DNA from: Prosapia bicincta
Taxonomy: Eukaryota; Arthropoda; Insecta; Hemiptera; Cercopidae
Length of the DNA: 64,000 nt
Direction: 5' to 3'
NCBI GenBank assembly: GCA_036971475.1
Contig: JBAIZL010000063.1
Span: 1,965,790 to 2,029,789 of the forward strand
Below, piece by piece: positions 9,332-21,643 of the stretch; within the stretch, counting starts at the first letter, position 1; each line of letters opens with the position of its first letter. A program made the translations under genes and the position numbers. The notes under the pieces were generated by a model, which searched no databases, had not been told where the DNA came from, and was given only the letters and a program-made list of their open reading frames with translations.

Positions 9332-12300
9332 AGCATTGTCACTTACAAATCCCATGGCAGTTACTTACTATGTTCATGATTTTTACTTAGTGAGTACATG
9401 ACTGTAACCTACTATGTACAGCATTGTTATTTATAAAGCCCATGGCAAGTACTATGTTCATGATTGTTACTTAGTAAGTACATGGCTGTTACCTACTATG
9501 TACAGCATTGTTACTTATAAAGCTCATGGCAGTTACTTACTATGTTCATGATTTTTACTCAGTAAGTACAGCACTATTACCAACTATGTACAGCATTGTT
9601 ACTTATAAAGCCCATAGCAGTTACTATGTGCATGCTTGTTTCTTAGTAAGTACATGACGGTTACCTACTATGTACAGCATTGTTAATTATAAAGCCCATG
9701 GCAGCTACTTACTATGTTCATGATTGTAACTTAGTAAGTACATGACGGTTACCCACTATTTACAGCATTATTGCATATAAAGCTCATGGCAGTTACTTAC
9801 TATGTTCATGATTTTTACTTAGTGAGTACATGACTGTAACCTCTTATATACAGCATTGTTACTCATACAGCCCATGGCAGTTGCTTACTATGTTCATGAT
9901 TGTTACTTAGTAAGTAGAGCACTATTACCTACTATGTACAGCATTGTTACTTATAAAGCCCATGGCAATTACTTTGTTCATGTCTGTTACTTAGTAAGTA
10001 CATGACGGTTACCTACTATGTACAGAATTGTTACTTACAAAGCACATGGCAGTTACTTACTGTGTTCATGATTTTTACTTAGTGAGTACATGACTGTAAC
10101 CTACAATGTACAGCATTGTTATTTATAAAGTCCATGGCAAGTACTATGTTCATGATTGTTACTTCGTAAGTACATGACTGTTACCTACTATGTACAGCAT
10201 TGTTACTTACTAAGCCCGTGGCAGTTACTTACTACGTTCATGATTGTTACTTAGTACGTACAGCACTATTACCTACTATGTACAGCAATGTTACTTATAA
10301 AGCCCATAGCAGTTACTATGTTCATGCTTGTTTCTTAGTAAGTACATGACGGTTACTTACTATGTACAGCATTGTTACTTATACAGCCCATGGCAGTTAC
10401 TTACTATGTTCATGATTTTTACTTAGTAAGTACATGACGGTTACCTACTATGTACAGCATTGTTACTTATAAAGCCCATGGCAGGTACTTACTATGTTCA
10501 TGATTGTTACTTAGTGAGTACATGACTGATACCTACTATGTACAGCGTTGTTACTTATACAGCCCATGGCAGTTACTTACTATGTTGATGATTGTTATTT
10601 AGTAAGTACAATACTATTACCTACTATGTACAACATTGTTACTTATAAAGCCCATGGCAGTTACTTTGTTCATGTTTGTTACTAAGTAAGTACAGGACTG
10701 TTATCTACTGTGTACAGCATTGTTACTTATAAAGCCCATGGCAGTTACTATTTTCATTATTGTTACTTTGTAAGTACAGGACTGTTACCTACTATATACA
10801 GCATTGTCACTTATAGAGCCCATGGCAGTTACTTCCTATGTTTATGATTGTTACTTAGTAACTACATGACTGTTACCTACTATGTACAGCATTGTTACTT
10901 ATAAAGCCCATAGCAGTTACTATGTTCATGTTTGTTTCGTAGTAAGTACATGGCGGTTACCTACTATGTACAGCATTGTTAAATATAAAGCCCATGGCAA
11001 TTACTTACTATGTTCATGATTGTTACTTAGTAAGTACATGACGGTTACCTACTATGTACAGCATTGTTACTTACAAAGCCCATGGCAGTTACTTACTATG
11101 TTCATGATTTTTACTTAGTGAGTACATGACTGTAACCTACTATGTATCGCAATGTTATTTATAAAGCCCATGGCAAGTACTATGTTCATGATTGTTACTT
11201 AGTAAGTACATGACTGTTACCTACTTTAGACAGCATTGATACTTACTAAGCCCGTGGCAGTTACTTACTACGTTCATGATTGTTACTTAGTAAATACAGG
11301 ACTATAACCTACCTTGTACAGCATTGTTACTTATAGAGCCCATGGCAGTTACTTACTATGTTCATGATTGTTACTTAGTAAGTACATGACTGTTACCTAC
11401 CTTCTATGTACAGCATTGTTACTTTTAAAGATCATGGCAGTTACTTACTATGTTCATGATTGTTACTTAGTAAGTACAGCACTATTACCAACTATGTACA
11501 GCATTGTTACTAATAAAGCCCATAGCAGTTACTATGTTCATGCTTGTTTCTTAGTAAGAACATGACGGTTACCTACTATGTACAGCATTGTTACTTATAA
11601 AGCTCATGGCAGTTACTTACTATGTTCATGATTGTAACTTAGTAAGTACATGACGGTTACCTACTATGTACAGCATTGTTGCTTATAAAGCTCATGTCAG
11701 TTACTTACTATGTTCATGATTTTTACTTAGTGAGTACTGACTGTAAACTACTATGTACAGCATTGTTATTTATAAAGCCCATGGCAAGTATTATGTTCAT
11801 GATTGTTTCTTATTATGTACATGACGGTTACCTACTATGTACAGCATTGTTACTTACAAATCCCATGGCAGTTACTTACTATGTTCATGATTTTTACTTA
11901 GTGAGTACATGACTGTAACCTACTATGTACAGCATTGTTATTTATAAAGCCCATGGCAAGTACTATGTTCATGATTGTTACTTAGTAAGTACAGGACTAT
12001 TACCTACTATGTACATCATTGTTACTTATAGAGCCCAGGGCAGTTACTTACTATGTTCATGATTGTTACTTAGTAAGTACATGTCTGTTACCTACTATGT
12101 ACAGCATTGTTACTTATAAAGCTCATGGCAGTTACTTACTATGTTCATGATTGTTACTCAGTAAGTACAGCACTATTACCAACTATGTACAGCATTGTTA
12201 CTTATAAAGCCCATAGCAGTTACTATGTGCATGCTTGTTTCTTAGTAAGTACATGACGGTTACCTACTATGTACAGCATTGTTAATTATAAAGCCCATGG

Positions 12301-12972
12301 CAGCTACTTACTATGCTCATGATTGTAACTTAGTAAGTACATGACGGTTACCCACTATTTACAGCATTGTTGCATATAAAGCTCATGGCAGTTACTTACT
12401 ATGTTCATGATTTTTACTTAGTGAGTACATGACTGTAACCTACTATATACAGCATTGTTACTTATACAGCCCATGGCAGTTGCTTACTATGTTCATGATT
12501 GTTACTTAGTAAGTAGAGCACTATTACCTACTATGTACAGCATTGTTACTTATAAAGCCCATGGCAATTACTTTGTTCATGTTTGTTACTTAGTAAGTAC
12601 ATGACGGTTACCTACTATGTACAGCATTGTTACTTACAAAGCACATGGCAGTTACTTACTATGTTCATGATTTTTACTTAGTGAGTACATGACTGTAACC
12701 TACAATGTACAGCATTGTTATTTATAAAGTCCATGGCAAGTACTATATTCATGATTGTTACTTCGTAAGTACATGACTGTTACCTACTATGTACAGCATT
12801 GTTACTTACTAAGCCCGTGGCAGTTACTTACTACGTTCATGATTGTTACTTAGTACGTACAGCACTATTACCTACTATGTACAGCATTGTTACTTATAAA
12901 GCCCATAGCAGTTACTATGTTCATGCTTGTTTCTTAGTAAGTACATGACGGTTACCTACTATGTACAGCATT

Positions 12973-13500
12973 GTTACTTATACAGCCCATGGCAGTTACT
13001 TACTATGTTCATGATTGTTACTTAGTAAGTACATGACGATTACCTACTATGTACAGCATTGTTACTTATAAAGCCCATGGCAGGTACTTACTATGTTCAT
13101 GATTGTTACTTAGTGAGTACATGACTGATACCTACTATGTACAGCGTTCTTACTTATGCAGCCCATGGCAGTTACTTACTATGTTCATGATTGTTACTTA
13201 GTAAGTACATGACGATTACCTACTATGTACAGCATTGTTACTTATAAAGCCCATGGCAGGTACTTACTATGTTCATGATTGTTACTTAGTGAGTACATGA
13301 CTGATACCTACTATGTACAGCGTTCTTACTTATGCAGCCCATGGCAGTTACTTACTATGTTCATGATTGTTACTTAGTAAGTACAATACTATTACCTACT
13401 ATGTACAGCATTGTTACTTATAAAGCCCATGGCAGGTACTTACTATGTTCATGATTGTTACTTAGTGAGTACATGACTGATACTTACTATGTACAGCGTT
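12973..13500. repeat. 176-bp two-monomer repeat, 3 copies
   Basis: Copies at 12973-13148, 13149-13324 and 13325-13500. The third has GTACAATACTATTACC in place of GACGATTACC and ends GATACTTACTATG. The homologous site in block 1 has only two copies. Confidence 0.85.
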
Positions 13501-13928
13501 GTTACTTATACAGCCCATGGCAGTTACTTACTATGTTCATGATTGTTATTTAGTAGGTACAATACTATTACCTACTATGTACAGCATTGTTACTTATAAA
13601 GCCCATGGCAGTTACTTTGTTCATGTTTGTTACTAAGTAAGTACAGGACTGTTATCTACTGTGTACAGCATTGTTACTTATAAAGCACATGGCAGTTACT
13701 ATTTTCATTATTGTTACTTAGTAAGTACAGGACTGTTACCTACTATGAACAGCATTGTCACTTATAGAGCCCATGGCAGTTACTTCCTATGTTTATGATT
13801 GTTACTTAGTAACTACATGACTGTTACCTACTATGTACAGCATTGTTACTTATAAAGCCCATAGGAGTTACTATGTTCATGATTGTAACTTAGTAAGTAC
13901 ATGACGGTTACCCACTATGTACAGCATT

Positions 13929-13972
13929 GTTACTTATAAAGCCCATGGCAGGTACCTACTATGTACAGCATT
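13929..13972 (+). repeat. 44-bp truncated hybrid unit
   Basis: Same junction (GGCAGGTACCTACTATG) as at 3301-3344 in the homologous place of block 3. Confidence 0.85.
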
Positions 13973-15964
13973 GTTACTTATAAAGCCCATGGTAGTTACT
14001 TACTATGTTCATGATTGTAACTTAGTAAGTACATGACGGTAAACCACTATGTACAGCATTGTTGCTTATAAAGCTCATGGCAGTTACTTACTATGTTCAT
14101 GATTTTTAATTAGTGAGTACATGACTGTAACTTACTATGTACAGCATTGTTACTTATAAAGCCCATGGCTGTTACTATTTTCATTATTGTTACTTAGTAA
14201 GTACAGGACTGTTACCTACTATGTACAGCATTGTCACATATAGAGCCCATTGCTGTTACTTCCTATGTTCATGATTGTTACTTAGGAAGTACAGCACAAT
14301 TACAAACTATGTACAGCATTGTTACTTATAAAGCCCATAGCAGTTACTATGTTCATGCTTGTTTCTTAGTAAGTACATGACGGTTACCTACTATGTACAG
14401 CATTGTTACTTATAAAGCCCATGGCAGGTACTTACTATGTTCATTATTGTTACATAGTGAGTACATGACTGATACCTACTATGTACAGCGTTCTTACTTA
14501 TGCAGCCCATGGCAGTTACTTACTATGTTCATGATTGTAACTTAGTAAGTACATGACGGTTACCTACTATGTACAGCATTGTTACTTACAAAGCCTATGG
14601 CAGTTACTTACTATGTTCATGATTTTTACTTAGTGTGTACATGACTGTAACCTACTATGTACAGCATTGTTATTTATAAAGCCCATGGCAAGTACTATGT
14701 TCGTGATTGTTACTTAGTTAGTACATAACTGTTACCTACTATGTACAGCATTGTTACTTACTAAGCCCGTGGCAGTTACTTACTACGTTCATGATTGTTA
14801 CTTAGTAAGTACAGGAATATTACCTACTATGTACAACATTGTTACTTATAGAGCCCATGGCAGTTACATACTATGTTCATGATTGTTACTTAGTAAGTAC
14901 ACGACTGTTACCTACTATGTACAGCATTGTTACTTATAAAGCTCATGGCAGTTACTTACTATGTTCATGATTGTTACTTAATAAGTACAGCACTATTACC
15001 TACTATGTACAGCATTGTTACTTATAAAGCCCATAGCAGTTACTATGTTCATGCTTGTTTCTTAGTAAGTACATGACGGTTACCTACTATGTACAGCATT
15101 GTTACTTATACAGCCCATGGCAGGTACTTACTATGTTCATGATTGTTACTTAGTGAGTACATGACTGATACCTACTATGTACAGCGTTGTTACTTATACA
15201 GCCCATGGCAGTTACTTACTATGTTCATGATTGTTATTTAGTAAGTACAATACTATTACCTACTATGTACAGCATTGTTACCTATAAAGCCCATGGCAGT
15301 TACTTACTATGTTCATGATTTTTACTTAGTGAGTACATGACTGTATCCTACTATGTACAGCATTGTTACTTATAAAGCCCATGACAGTTACTATTTTCAT
15401 TATTGTTACTTAGTAAGTACAGGACTGTTACCTACTATGTACAGCATTGTCACATATAGAGCCCATTGCAGTTACTTCCTATGTTCATGATTGTTACTTA
15501 GTAAGTACAGCACTATTACCTACTATGTACAGCATTGTTACTTATAAAGCCCATGGCAGTTACTTTGTTCATGTTTGTTACTTAGTAAGTACATGACGGT
15601 TACCTACTTTGGACAGCATTGTTACTTACAAAGCACATGGCAGTTACTTACTATGTTCATGATTTTTACTTAGTGGGTACATGACTCTAACCTACTATGT
15701 ACAGCATTGTTATTTATAAAGTCCATGGCAAGTACTATGTTCATGATTGTTACTTAGTAAGTACATGACTGTTACCTACTATGTACAGCATTGTTACTTA
15801 CTAAGCCCGTGGCAGTTACTTACTACGTTCATGATTGTTACTTAGTAAGTACAGCACTATTACCTACTATGTACAGCATTGTTACTTATAAAGCCCATAG
15901 CAGTTACTATGTTCATGCTTGTTTCTTAGTAAGTACATGACGGTTACCTACTATGTACAGCATT

Positions 15965-17956
15965 GTTACTTATACAGCCCATGGCAGTTACTTACTATGT
16001 TCATGATTTTTACTTAGTAAGTACATGACGGTTACCTTCTATGTACAGCATTGTTACTTATAAAGCCCATGGCAGGTACTTACTATGTTCATGATTGTTA
16101 CTTAGTGAGTACATGACTGATACCTACTATGTACAGCGTTGTTACTTATACAGCCCATGGCAGTTACTTACTATGTTGATGATTGTTATTTAGTAAGTAC
16201 AATACTATTACCTACTATGTACAACATTGTTACCTATAAAGCCCATGGCAGTTACTTTGTTCATGTTTGTTACTAAGTAAGTACAGGACTGTTATCTACT
16301 GTGTACAGCATTGTTATTTATAAAGCCCATGGCAGTTACTATTTTCATTATTGTTACTTAGTAAGTACAGGACTGTTACCTACTATGTACATCATTGTCA
16401 CTTATAGAGCCCATGGCAGTTACTTCCTATGTTTATGATTGTTACTTAGTAACTACATGACTGTTACCTACTATGTACAGCATTGTTACTTATAAAGCCC
16501 ATAGCAGTTACTATGTTCATGTTTGTTTCTTAGTAAGTACATGGCGGTTACCTACTATGTACAGCATTGTTATTTATAAAGCCCATGGCAATTACTTACT
16601 ATGTTCATGATTGTTTCTTAGTAAGTACATGACGGTTACCTACTATGTACAGCATTGTTACTTACAAAGCCCATGGCAGTTACTTACTATGTTCATGATT
16701 TTTACTTAGTGAGTACATGACTGTAACCTACTATGTATCGCATTGTTATTTATAAAGCCCATGGCAAGTACTATGTTCATAATTGTTACTTAGTAAGTAC
16801 ATGACTGTTACCTACTTTGTACAGCATTGATACTTACTAAGCCCGTGGCAGTTACTTACTACGTTCATGATTGTTACTTAGTAAGTACAGGACTATAACC
16901 TACTATGTACAGCATTGTTACTTATAGAGCCCATGGCAGTTACTTACTATGTTCATGATTGTTACTTAGTAAGTACATGACTGTTACCTACCTACTATGT
17001 ACAGCATTGTTACTTTTAAAGCTCATGGCAGTTACTTACTATGTTCATGATTGTTACTTAGTAAGTACAGCACTATTACCAACTATGTACAGCATTGTTA
17101 CTAATAAAGCCCATAGCAGTTACTATGTTCATGCTTTTTTCTTAGTAAGAACATGACGGTTAAATACTATGTACAGCATTGTTACTTATAAGGCTCATGG
17201 CAGTTACTTACTATGTTCATGATTGTAACTTAGTAAGTACATGACGGTTACCTACTATGTACAGCATTGTTGCTTATAAAGCTCATGTCAGTTACTTACT
17301 ATGTTCATGATTTTTACTTAGTGAGTACATGACTGTAAACTACTATGTACAGCATTGTTATTTATAAAGCCCATGGCAAGTATTATGTTCATGATTGTTT
17401 CTTAGTATGTACATGACGGTTACCTACTATGTACAGCATTGTTACTTATAAAGCCCATGGCAGTTGCTTACTATGTTCATGATTGTTACTTAGTAAGTAG
17501 AGCACTATTACCTACTATGTACAGCATTGTTACTTATAAAGCCCATGGCAATTACTTTGTTCATGTCTGTTACTTAGTAAGTACATGACGGTTACCTACT
17601 ATGTACATAATTGTTACTTACAAAGCACATGGCAGTTACTTACTATGTTCATGATTTTTACTTAGTGAGTACATGACTGTAACCTACAATGTACAGCATT
17701 GTTATTTATAAAGTCCATGGCAAGTACTATGTTCATGATTGTTACTTCGTAAGTACATGACTGTTACCTACTATGTACAGCATTGTTACTTACTAAGCCC
17801 GTGGCAGTTACTTACTACGTTCATGATTGTTACTTAGTACGTACAGCACTATTACCTACTATGTACAGCAATGTTACTTATAAAGCCTATAGCAGTTACT
17901 ATGTTCATGCTTGTTTCTTAGTAAGTACATGACGGTTACCTACTATGTACAGCATT
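15965..17956. repeat. Truncated HOR block 4 (1992 bp)
   Basis: This block begins as a normal one (matching 23548 onward) but switches at about 17460 to sequence matching 9878-10373, including the rare CATGTCTGTTACTTAG. The short block is the scar of the 7583-bp tandem duplication: the end of copy 1 is joined to the start of copy 2 within CCCATGGCAGTT. Confidence 0.8.
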
Positions 17957-20643
17957 GTTACTTATACAGCCCATGGCAGTTACTTACTATGTTCATGATT
18001 TTTACTTAGTAAGTACATGACGGTTACCTACTATGTACAGCATTGTTACTTATAAAGCCCATGGCAGGTACTTACTATGTTCATGATTGTTACTTAGTGA
18101 GTACATGACTGATACCTACTATGTACAGCGTTGTTACTTATACAGCCCATGGCAGTTACTTACTATGTTGATGATTGTTATTTAGTAAGTACAATACTAT
18201 TACCTACTATGTACAAAATTGTTACTTATAAAGCCCATGGCAGTTACTTTGTTCATGTTTGTTACTAAGTAAGTACAGGACTGTTATCTACTGTGTACAG
18301 CATTGTTACTTATAAAGCCCATGGCAGTTACTATTTTCATTATTGTTACTTAGTAAGTACAGGACTGTTACCTACTATATACAGCATTGTCACTTATAGA
18401 GCCCATGGCAGTTACTTCCTATGTTTATGATTGTTACTTAGTAACTACATGACTGTTACCTACTATGTACAGCATTGTTACTTATAAAGCCCACAGCAGT
18501 TACTATGTTCATGTTTGTTTCTTAGTAAGTACATGGCGGTTACCTACTATGTACAGCATTGTTAAATATAAAGCCCATGGCAATTACTTACTATGTTCAT
18601 GATTGTTACTTAGTAAGTACATGACGTTTACCTACTATGTACAGCATTGTTACTTACAAAGCCCATGGCAGTTACTTACTATGTTCATGATTTTTACTTA
18701 GTGAGTACATGACTGTAACCTACTATGTATCGCAATGTTATTTATAAAGCCCATGGCAAGTACTATGTTCATGATTGTTACTTAGTAAGTACATGACTGT
18801 TACCTACTTTAGACAGCATTGATACTTTCTAAGCCCGTGGCAGTTACTTACTACGTTCATGATTGTTACTTAGTAAATACAGGACTATAACCTACTATGT
18901 ACAGCATTGTTACTTATAGAGCCCATGGCAGTTACTTACTATGTTCATGATTGTTACTTAGTAAGTACATGACTGTTACCTACCTTCTATGTACAGCATT
19001 GTTACTTTTAAAGATCATGGCAGTTACTTACTATGTTCATGATTGTTACTTAGTAAGTACAGCACTATTACCAACTATGTACAGCATTGTTACTAATAAA
19101 GCCCATAGCAGTTACTATGTTCATGCTTGTTTCTTAGTAAGAACATGACGGTTACCTACTATGTACAGCACTGTTACTTATAAAGCTCATGGCAGTTACT
19201 TACTATGTTCATGATTGTAACTTAGTAAGTACATGACGGTTACCTACTATGTACAGCATTGTTGCTTATAAAGCTCATGTCAGTTACTTACTATGTTCAT
19301 GATTTTTACTTAGTGAGTACTGACTGTAAACTACTATGTACAGCATTGTTATTTATAAAGCCCATGGCAAGTATTATGTTCATGATTGTTTCTTAGTATG
19401 TACATGACGGTTACCTACTATGTACAGCATTGTTACTTACAAATCCCATGGCAGTTACTTACTATGTTCATGATTTTTACTTAGTGAGTACATGACTGTA
19501 ACCTACTATGTACAGCATTGTTATTTATAAAGCCCATGGCAAGTACTATGTTCATGATTGTTACTTAGTAAGTACATGACTGTTACCTACTATGTACAGC
19601 ATTGATACTTACTAAGTCCGTGGCAGTTACTTACTACGTTCATGATTGTTACTTAGTAAGTACAGGACTATTACCTACTATGTACATCATTGTTACTTAT
19701 AGAGCCCAGGGCAGTTACTTACTATGTTCATGATTGTTACTTAGTAAGTACATGTCTGTTACCTACTATGTACAGCATTGTTACTTATAAAGCTCATGGC
19801 AGTTACTTACTATGTTCATGATTGTTACTCAGTAAGTACAGCACTATTACCAACTATGTACAGCATTGTTACTTATAAAGCCCATAGCAGTTACTATGTG
19901 CATGCTTGTTTCTTAGTAAGTACATGACGGTTACCTACTATGTACAGCATTGTTAATTATAAAGCCCATGGCAGCTACTTACTATGCTCATGATTGTAAC
20001 TTAGTAAGTACATGACGGTTACCCACTATTTACAGCATTGTTGCATATAAAGCTCATGGCAGTTACTTACTATGTTCATGATTTTTACTTAGTGAGTACA
20101 TGACTGTAACCTACTATATACAGCATTGTTACTTATACAGCCCATGGCAGTTGCTTACTATGTTCATGATTGTTACTTAGTAAGTAGAGCACTATTACCT
20201 ACTATGTACAGCATTGTTACTTATAAAGCCCATGGCAATTACTTTGTTCATGTTTGTTACTTAGTAAGTACATGACGGTTACCTACTATGTACAGCATTG
20301 TTACTTACAAAGCACATGGCAGTTACTTACTATGTTCATGATTTTTACTTAGTGAGTACATGACTGTAACCTACAATGTACAGCATTGTTATTTATAAAG
20401 TCCATGGCAAGTACTATATTCATGATTGTTACTTCGTAAGTACATGACTGTTACCTACTATGTACAGCATTGTTACTTACTAAGCCCGTGGCAGTTACTT
20501 ACTACGTTCATGATTGTTACTTAGTACGTACAGCACTATTACCTACTATGTACAGCATTGTTACTTATAAAGCCCATAGCAGTTACTATGTTCATGCTTG
20601 TTTCTTAGTAAGTACATGACGGTTACCTACTATGTACAGCATT

Positions 20644-21171
20644 GTTACTTATACAGCCCATGGCAGTTACTTACTATGTTCATGATTGTTACTTAGTAAG
20701 TACATGACGATTACCTACTATGTACAGCATTGTTACTTATAAAGCCCATGGCAGGTACTTACTATGTTCATGATTGTTACTTAGTGAGTACATGACTGAT
20801 ACCTACTATGTACAGCGTTCTTACTTATGCAGCCCATGGCAGTTACTTACTATGTTCATGATTGTTACTTAGTAAGTACATGACGATTACCTACTATGTA
20901 CAGCATTGTTACTTATAAAGCCCATGGCAGGTACTTACTATGTTCATGATTGTTACTTAGTGAGTACATGACTGATACCTACTATGTACAGCGTTCTTAC
21001 TTATGCAGCCCATGGCAGTTACTTACTATGTTCATGATTGTTACTTAGTAAGTACAATACTATTACCTACTATGTACAGCATTGTTACTTATAAAGCCCA
21101 TGGCAGGTACTTACTATGTTCATGATTGTTACTTAGTGAGTACATGACTGATACTTACTATGTACAGCGTT
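20644..21171. repeat. 176-bp two-monomer repeat, 3 copies (duplicate site)
   Basis: Same three copies as 12973-13500, shifted by 7671 bp, so the expansion from two to three copies predates the 7583-bp duplication. Confidence 0.85.
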
Positions 21172-21599
21172 GTTACTTATACAGCCCATGGCAGTTACTT
21201 ACTATGTTCATGATTGTTATTTAGTAGGTACAATACTATTACCTACTATGTACAGCATTGTTACTTATAAAGCCCATGGCAGTTACTTTGTTCATGTTTG
21301 TTACTAAGTAAGTACAGGACTGTTATCTACTGTGTACAGCATTGTTACTTATAAAGCACATGGCAGTTACTATTTTCATTATTGTTACTTAGTAAGTACA
21401 GGACTGTTACCTACTATGAACAGCATTGTCACTTATAGAGCCCATGGCAGTTACTTCCTATGTTTATGATTGTTACTTAGTAACTACATGACTGTTACCT
21501 ACTATGTACAGCATTGTTACTTATAAAGCCCATAGGAGTTACTATGTTCATGATTGTAACTTAGTAAGTACATGACGGTTACCTACTATGTACAGCATT

Positions 21600-21643
21600 G
21601 TTACTTATAAAGCCCATGGCAGGTACCTACTATGTACAGCATT
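21600..21643 (+). repeat. 44-bp truncated hybrid unit
   Basis: Same junction in block 5, inherited through the 7583-bp duplication. Confidence 0.85.

Larger units (their letters stand above)
9250..9337 (+). repeat. Exemplar consensus-like 88-bp monomer
   Basis: This copy has the majority base at essentially every position I compared and serves as the reference monomer. It runs from GTTACTTATAAAG to CTATGTACAGCATT. It divides into half A (first 44 bp) and half B (last 44 bp), and each half divides into two 22-bp units that begin GTTAC. GC is 31 of 88. The choice of start is arbitrary; I place it at the repeated GTTAC so that the 22, 44 and 88-bp registers coincide. Confidence 0.9.
9294..9337 (+). 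repeat. Half-monomer B (44 bp)
   Basis: Half B starts GTTACTTAGTAAGTACATG and ends CTATGTACAGCATT. Its two 22-bp units agree at 15 of 22 positions. It is dyad-rich: a 13-bp near-palindrome at 9296-9308, GTACAT at 9306-9311 facing ATGTAC at 9326-9331, and GGTTACC at 9315-9321. It also carries most of the substitutions that distinguish monomer types, in the stretch after AGTAAGTACA: GACGG, GACTG, GGACT, GCACT or ATACT. Confidence 0.85.
5597..10373. repeat. HOR block 2 (4777 bp)
   Basis: This block starts like block 1 but lacks the 2.5-5.6-kb type of sequence. It ends with a section (about 8900-10373) whose rare variants (ATTAAGTACATGACGG, TTTTTACTCAG, CTCTTATATACAG) reappear near 29500-30500. 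Its middle (about 7010-8500) is the closest match to 25043-26540. It therefore appears to be the ancestral arrangement from which the 24-31-kb region was assembled. No coding sequence is supported. Confidence 0.75.
10374..15964. repeat. HOR block 3 (5591 bp)
   Basis: This is the bulk of the first copy of the 7583-bp duplication and is near-identical to 17957-23547. It contains the three-copy 176-bp dimer repeat (12973-13500) and the 44-bp truncated unit (13929-13972). Compared with its partner it lacks one 88-bp monomer near 11980 and has one extra near 14010. The two changes cancel, so both blocks are 5591 bp long. Confidence 0.8.
9878..17460. repeat. 7583-bp tandem duplication, copy 1
   Basis: The offset to copy 2 is constant at 7583 bp at several landmarks: 9883/17466, 10374/17957, 11368/18951 and 16959/24542. 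It shifts by +88 between about 12000 and 14000 because of two compensating monomer indels. The left edge lies in CCCATGGCAGTTGCTTAC. The exact breakpoint cannot be placed within the shared bases. Confidence 0.85.
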
